Part shown: positions 60,004 through 64,000 of the stretch, piece by piece
Position numbering within the stretch: position 1 is the first letter of the stretch
Layout: every line of letters starts with the position of its first letter
Assembly (NCBI RefSeq): GCF_002245215.1
Contig: NZ_NPMR01000001.1
Span: 868,001-932,000, forward strand
Direction of reading: 5' to 3'
Length of the DNA: 64,000 nt
Source of the DNA: Microbacterium sp. Yaish 1
GTDB taxonomy: Bacteria; Actinomycetota; Actinomycetes; Actinomycetales; Microbacteriaceae
Notes under the pieces: generated by a model
The model's database searches: none
The model's input: only the letters and a program-made list of their open reading frames with translations
What the model was told of the DNA's origin: nothing
Program-made: the position numbers and the translations under genes

Positions 60004-61969
60004 CTTCTCATCCGGGTCGGGCCCCGGGTGGCATTCGAACGGATGGAACACGGCCATGCCCACCGAGCCGGCCTCCGATGACGCCCTCGTCGAGCGCGCA
60101 CGGAACCACGACCAGCATGCCTACGGCGAGCTGTGGGTGCGTCACTCGGCCGCCGCTCACGCCGTCGCCCGCGCATACTCGTCGCTCGATCCCGACGATG
60201 TCGTCGCCGAAGCGTTCGCCCGCATCCTGTCGGCGATCCGGCGCGGTGGCGGTCCGTCGATGGGGTTCCGCCCCTACCTGCTCACCTCGGTGCGCAACGT
60301 GGCGCACGAGTGGGGTGCGCAGCAGCAGCGCACCTACGCGACCGATCTCGAGGATGCCGCCGACGAGGCGTCCCCCGACACCGAATGGTCGGTGATCGCG
60401 GGCTTCGAATCGAGCGCCGTCGCGTCCGCCTTCGCGACGCTTCCGACCCGGTGGCAGGAAGCGCTCTGGTACAGCGAGGTCGACGGCCTGAAACCGCGGC
60501 AGTTCGCTCCGCTGCTCGGGCTCGCGCCCAACGCGGCATCCGCTCTGGTCGTGCGCGCCCGGCGCGGCTTCCGCGACGCCTGGGTCTCGGCTCAGCTGCG
60601 CCGGGCCGACTCGGAGGAATGCCGCCGGACTCTCGAACTGCTCGGCACCCACTCGCGATCCGCCCTGGCGCGGCGCGACGCGCGGCGCGTCGAACAGCAC
60701 CTCGCGGAGTGCGACGGATGCGCGCTGGCGTGGGCCGAAGCACGCGATGTGTCGGCCCGCCTGGCGCTCGTGCTGCTGCCCCTCGTCGTCGGCATCCCCG
60801 CCACCGCGTCGTACGCCGCCTGGACTCAGTCGGGAGCCGCGCAGGTGGCGACCTTCGCGCTCGGCCCGAGCGGCGCAGCCGGCGCGGTCAGTACCGCGGG
60901 CGGCTCCCGCTCGGGCAGCTCCGTCGCGCGCTCGGGGTGGCGCAACCCCCTGCTTCATCTCGCGGTCGTCGCCGCGGCCGGGACGGCGATCGCGTTCGCG
61001 GCTCCCCTTCTCGGGCCGGCGGAGCTGCCCGCGAGCACGACCGAGGCGCTGCCGCATCCGTCGAGTCCGGCAACGGATGCCGCGGATGACCCCGCCACCG
61101 CTTCCGAGACCTCTCCGCCGCCGACCGAGCCATCCGACGCCACCCCCGACGACGGGGATGAACCGCTCACCGACCGGCCGGCCGATCCGGATGATGCTGA
61201 GCCCGCGCCTCGCGCCGACATCCTCCCCCGCCCGTCGCCGGTCGAAGCCGCCCCGGCCCCCAGCCCGACACCTACACAGCCCGTGCCGACCCCCAGCCCG
61301 ACCGCCAGCCCGACCCCGGCACCCGGCCCGAGCCCGACCCCGGCGCCCGCCCCGACACCGACACAGCCCGTGCCGACCCCGACGCCCACACCGGCCCTCC
61401 CCGCGCCGACCATGACGGTCGACACCGCCGCGGGGCCGAGCGTCTACCCGCTCATCTCCGGCGGAGCCGAGCCCGGAGCCGTCGTCGAGGTCGTCGACGA
61501 GACCGGCACGATACGCGCCCGCACGATCTCCGACGAGACGGGCGCGTGGTCGGTCTCGGACCTCTCGAGCGGACGCGACCAGACGGATGCCGCGGCCTAC
61601 CTGCCTGCCGGCGACCATGAGCTGTCCGCGCGGCAGACCAGCGCCGGCCGGACCTCCCCGCTCAGCGCGTCAGCCCCCGTCTCCGTGCTTCCGCCGCCGG
61701 TGCTGACCTCGCCTCTCGCGGGCGCCGCGGTGCCGGCAGAGGGATTCGAGCTCGGGGTCGCCGGAGAGCCGAACCTTCGCGTCCAACGCGCCAAGGTCGG
61801 TGACGCCGCGCCGTGGCGCAGCCAGCTCATGCAGCTCGACGGCGAGGGTGCGTTGACCGCACGCTTCTCCGTCCCCGCTCCCGGGCCCGTGACGCTCGGG
61901 GTGCGCTACCTCGATCCCGCCACGGGGCGGTTCGGGCCGGCATCCTTCGTCTCGTTCACGGCGTACTGA
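59996..61969 (+). CDS. ECF sigma factor fused to zinc-finger, membrane and Ig-like regions
   Basis: The 657-residue product (ATG 59996; ATG 60056 would give 637) begins with sigma region 2 at about residues 30-110 (YGELWVRHSAAAHAVARAYS, DVVAEAFARILSAI). Region 4 is at about 143-198 (LPTRWQEALWYSEVDGLKP, APNAASALVVRARRGF). A zinc-anti-sigma motif HLAECDGC (His235, Cys239, Cys242) follows. Hydrophobic segments are at about 255-275 and 317-340, then a 135-residue Pro/Thr/Ser linker and an Ig-like tail of about 170 residues. A sigma factor, its own anti-sigma zinc finger and a membrane-outside part in one chain suggest a tethered factor released by proteolysis. If both hydrophobic segments cross the membrane, the tail would return inside. 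Confidence 0.88.
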   Translation: MSDFSSGSGPGWHSNGWNTAMPTEPASDDALVERARNHDQHAYGELWVRHSAAAHAVARAYSSLDPDDVVAEAFARILSAIRRGGGPSMGFRPYLLTSVRNVAHEWGAQQQRTYATDLEDAADEASPDTEWSVIAGFESSAVASAFATLPTRWQEALWYSEVDGLKPRQFAPLLGLAPNAASALVVRARRGFRDAWVSAQLRRADSEECRRTLELLGTHSRSALARRDARRVEQHLAECDGCALAWAEARDVSARLALVLLPLVVGIPATASYAAWTQSGAAQVATFALGPSGAAGAVSTAGGSRSGSSVARSGWRNPLLHLAVVAAAGTAIAFAAPLLGPAELPASTTEALPHPSSPATDAADDPATASETSPPPTEPSDATPDDGDEPLTDRPADPDDAEPAPRADILPRPSPVEAAPAPSPTPTQPVPTPSPTASPTPAPGPSPTPAPAPTPTQPVPTPTPTPALPAPTMTVDTAAGPSVYPLISGGAEPGAVVEVVDETGTIRARTISDETGAWSVSDLSSGRDQTDAAAYLPAGDHELSARQTSAGRTSPLSASAPVSVLPPPVLTSPLAGAAVPAEGFELGVAGEPNLRVQRAKVGDAAPWRSQLMQLDGEGALTARFSVPAPGPVTLGVRYLDPATGRFGPASFVSFTAY

Positions 61970-61998
61970 TCACGCCGCGCACCGCACGGCCCGCGCGG

Positions 61999-63525
61999 TC
62001 AGTGGCCGCCGACGTTGCCGGTCAGGCGCCCGTGCAGAGCGGATGCCGAGGCATTGAGCCCGTCGATCGTGACGGTCTTGCCGTGCCGCTCGTATTTGTT
62101 CACGACCGCGTCGAGCGCGGCCACGGTCGAGGCATCCCAGACGTGCGACCGGCTCATGTCGATCACGACGCGCTCGGGGTCGTCGGCGTACGCGAACTGC
62201 GTCGTGAGGTCGTTGCTCGAGGCGAAGAAGAGCTCGCCGTCGACCTCGTACCGCGCGACCGGCTCGTCGCCGGCGGCGTCGAGCCGGCGGGTGACGGTGA
62301 CGAAGTGGGCGACGCGACGGGCGAACATCACCATCGCGGCGAGCACGCCGAGGATGACGCCGATCGCGAGGTTGTGGGTCCACACCGTCGCCACGACCGT
62401 GATGAGCATGACGGCGGTCTCGCTCTTCGGCATCCGCCGGAGGGTCGCGGGCCGGATGCTGTGCCAGTCGAACGTGGCCACCGTGACCATGATCATGACC
62501 GCCACGAGCGCCGCCATCGGCATGATCGCGACGACATCGCCGAGCGCGAGCACGAGGATCAGCAGGAACACCCCCGCGAGGAAGGTCGAGATGCGCGTGC
62601 GCGCCCCTGACGCCTTCACGTTGATCATCGTCTGCCCGATCATGGCGCAGCCGCCCATCCCGCCGAACGCGCCCGACAGGATGTTCGCGGCCCCCTGCCC
62701 GAGCGCCTCGCGGGTCTTGCGCGAGTGGGTGTCGGTGATGTCGTCGACGAGCTTCGCGGTCATGAGCGATTCGAGCAGCCCGACGACCGCCATTGCGAGG
62801 GCGTAGGGCGCGATGATGCGGAGCGTCTCGAGCGTGAGCGGAACATCGGGGACGAACAGTTCGGGCAGGCTCGCGGGCAGCTCCCCCTGATCGCCGACGG
62901 TCGGCACCTGCCACCCGAAGGCGACGACGGCCGCGGTGAGCAGCACGATGGTGACGAGCGGCGCCGGGATCACCTTCGTCAGCCGGGGCAGCACGACGAG
63001 GATCACGAGCCCCGCGGCCACGAGCGGCCAGACGAGCCACGGGATGCCGTCGCCGAAGAGCTGCGGCAGCTGCGCGAGGAAGATCAGGATCGCGAGCGCG
63101 TTGACGAAGCCCACCATCACCGACCGCGGGATGAACCGCATGAGCTTCGCGACGCCCAGCACCGCCAGCACGATCTGGATGACGCCCCCGAGCAGGACGG
63201 TGGCGATGAAGTAGTCCATGCCGTGCTCGCGCATCACCGGCGCGATGACGAGCGCGATCGCACCGGTCGCGGCCGTGATCATCGCCGGACGCCCGCCGAG
63301 GAAGGCGATCGCGACCGCCATGATGAACGACGAGAACAACCCGACCCGGGGGTCGACCCCGGCGATGATCGAGAACGCGATCGCCTCGGGGATGAGCGCG
63401 AGGGCGACGACGAGCCCCGCCAGCACCTCGCGGGTCAGCAGCCGGGGGCTGCGGAGCGCCTGCACGACGGTGGGTTCGATGCGGTAGCGCGACGCGCTGT
63501 CGCGGGCGGGGGTGACGGCGGTCAC
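61999..63525 (-). CDS. SulP-family anion transporter with STAS domain
   Basis: The start is GTG 63525, with AAAGG 6 nt upstream; the frame upstream of it is open but Arg-rich. The 508-residue product has 10-12 membrane segments (LAGLVVALALIPEAIAFSII, GVDPRVGLFSSF, GQGAANILSGAFGGMGGCAMIGQTMINVKASG) typical of SulP transporters. A STAS domain ends the protein (YEVDGELFFASSNDL, VVIDMSRSHVWDASTVAALD). SulP proteins carry sulfate, bicarbonate or other anions; the substrate is not decided here. It diverges from the MerR gene at 63665, which may control it. Confidence 0.9.
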   Translation of the reverse strand: MTAVTPARDSASRYRIEPTVVQALRSPRLLTREVLAGLVVALALIPEAIAFSIIAGVDPRVGLFSSFIMAVAIAFLGGRPAMITAATGAIALVIAPVMREHGMDYFIATVLLGGVIQIVLAVLGVAKLMRFIPRSVMVGFVNALAILIFLAQLPQLFGDGIPWLVWPLVAAGLVILVVLPRLTKVIPAPLVTIVLLTAAVVAFGWQVPTVGDQGELPASLPELFVPDVPLTLETLRIIAPYALAMAVVGLLESLMTAKLVDDITDTHSRKTREALGQGAANILSGAFGGMGGCAMIGQTMINVKASGARTRISTFLAGVFLLILVLALGDVVAIMPMAALVAVMIMVTVATFDWHSIRPATLRRMPKSETAVMLITVVATVWTHNLAIGVILGVLAAMVMFARRVAHFVTVTRRLDAAGDEPVARYEVDGELFFASSNDLTTQFAYADDPERVVIDMSRSHVWDASTVAALDAVVNKYERHGKTVTIDGLNASASALHGRLTGNVGGH

Positions 63526-63644
63526 TCGGTGCCTTTCGGTCGGTGCCCGACGGGGCGGGCGGACGGTCGCGCGAGCGCGCGCAGCGTCGGCTGTCCGACG
63601 CGGGCAGAATGAGGGGGTCGGCGCGGAACGGCGCCGACGAGAAT

Positions 63645-63659
63645 CTAACGTAACGTGAG
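63645..63659. promoter_or_regulatory. MerR-type palindrome upstream of MerR gene
   Basis: CTAACGTAACGTGAG is a near-palindrome of CTNACGT and ACGTNAG arms around a central A. It ends 5 bp before the MerR start and overlaps its ribosome site, so it is a candidate autoregulatory operator in the 139-bp gap shared with the SulP gene. Confidence 0.6.
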
Positions 63660-63664
63660 GTTTG

Positions 63665-64000
63665 ATGTCGAATCGCGACGAGGTCACCATGCGCATCGGA
63701 GAGGTGACCGAGCGGACCGAGATGTCGTTCCGCACGCTCCGGCACTACGACGAGATCGGCCTCGTCACCCCGTCGGCGCGCACCGAGGGCGGCTTCCGCC
63801 TGTACACGGAGGACGACGTCGCCCGCATCCTGCTCATCCGACGTATGAAGCCCCTCGGCTACAGCCTCGACGAGATGCGGGAGCTGCTCGACGTCGTCGA
63901 TGCCCTGGCCGCCTCCCCGGCCGACACGGAGCTGCGCGCCCGCCTCGAGACGATCCGCGCCGGCGCGACCGAGCGCCGCGAGAAGCTGACCCGCCAGGTC
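63665..64000 (+). CDS. MerR-family regulator (partial)
   Basis: The gene starts at ATG 63665 behind GTGAGG and runs off the right edge; 112 residues are visible. An HTH of the MerR type is clear (MRIGEVTERTEMSFRTLRHYDEIGLVTPSART, residues about 9-40), followed by GFRLYTEDDVARILLIRRMKPLGYSLDEMRELLDV and the start of the dimer coiled coil. No Cys metal-ligand pair lies in the visible part. It is divergent to the SulP gene and sits on a CTNACGTNACGTNAG palindrome, so it probably controls itself and perhaps the transporter. The effector is unknown. Confidence 0.9.
   Translation, partial: MSNRDEVTMRIGEVTERTEMSFRTLRHYDEIGLVTPSARTEGGFRLYTEDDVARILLIRRMKPLGYSLDEMRELLDVVDALAASPADTELRARLETIRAGATERREKLTRQV

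Overview
The window is high-GC actinobacterial DNA, most likely from Microbacterium or a close Microbacteriaceae relative. The reasons are the very high third-position GC, a DUF222/HNH endonuclease, a DUF7882-type small protein, LacI-controlled carbohydrate ABC loci without their own ATPase, and a Mur ligase lacking the DNPR motif of meso-diaminopimelate enzymes. No rRNA, tRNA, CRISPR array, phage or insertion sequence was seen. Both ends cut through genes: a membrane protein on the left and a MerR regulator on the right.

Layout. 1-3654: a membrane protein fragment, a low-molecular-weight tyrosine phosphatase, a polysaccharide BY-kinase and a secreted protein of unknown function, forming a surface-polysaccharide control module. 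3808-13735 (minus): an apparent surface-fibre operon. It runs from a 940-residue beta-helix protein through three proteins with SipW-type signal peptides and a Ser/His signal peptidase to a membrane protein with an LAxTG-like motif and a LuxR/ATPase regulator. 13859-16800: an LLM oxidoreductase, a sigma-region-2-only protein, a CsbD protein and a bile-salt-hydrolase/penicillin-acylase family enzyme. 17126-24411 (plus): a YtfQRT-YjfF-like furanose transporter with an extra ATPase and a LacI regulator, preceded by two GTGAGCGCT-type operators. 24459-29244: a secreted protein of unknown function, an MprF-like aminoacyl-lipid synthase and a membrane-anchored esterase.

29422-42603 is the most coherent system. 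It holds a secreted Endo H homologue, GH92 and GH38 alpha-mannosidases, a GH5 enzyme resembling GH5_18 beta-mannosidases, an oligosaccharide-binding lipoprotein with two permeases, and a LacI repressor. I read it as a high-mannose N-glycan foraging locus. Endo H would release Man(n)GlcNAc outside, the ABC system would import it, and the cytoplasmic mannosidases would dismantle it. A 16-bp motif, ACTNANCCGGNTNAGT, lies between the repressor and transporter genes (two copies) and again in front of Endo H, linking the two transcription units.

42702-46199: an SDR dehydrogenase, a small unknown protein, a MurE-like ligase and a DUF7882 protein. 46268-56178 (minus): a second glycan locus with LacI, a GH36 alpha-galactosidase, two permeases, a binding protein and a large cell-surface clan GH-A enzyme. 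Two identical 17-bp operators precede its GH36 gene. 56218-64000: a LuxR regulator, a frameshifted HNH endonuclease gene, an unknown protein, a sigma factor fused to a zinc-finger, membrane and extracellular-like region, a SulP anion transporter and a divergent MerR regulator with a palindromic site in its leader.
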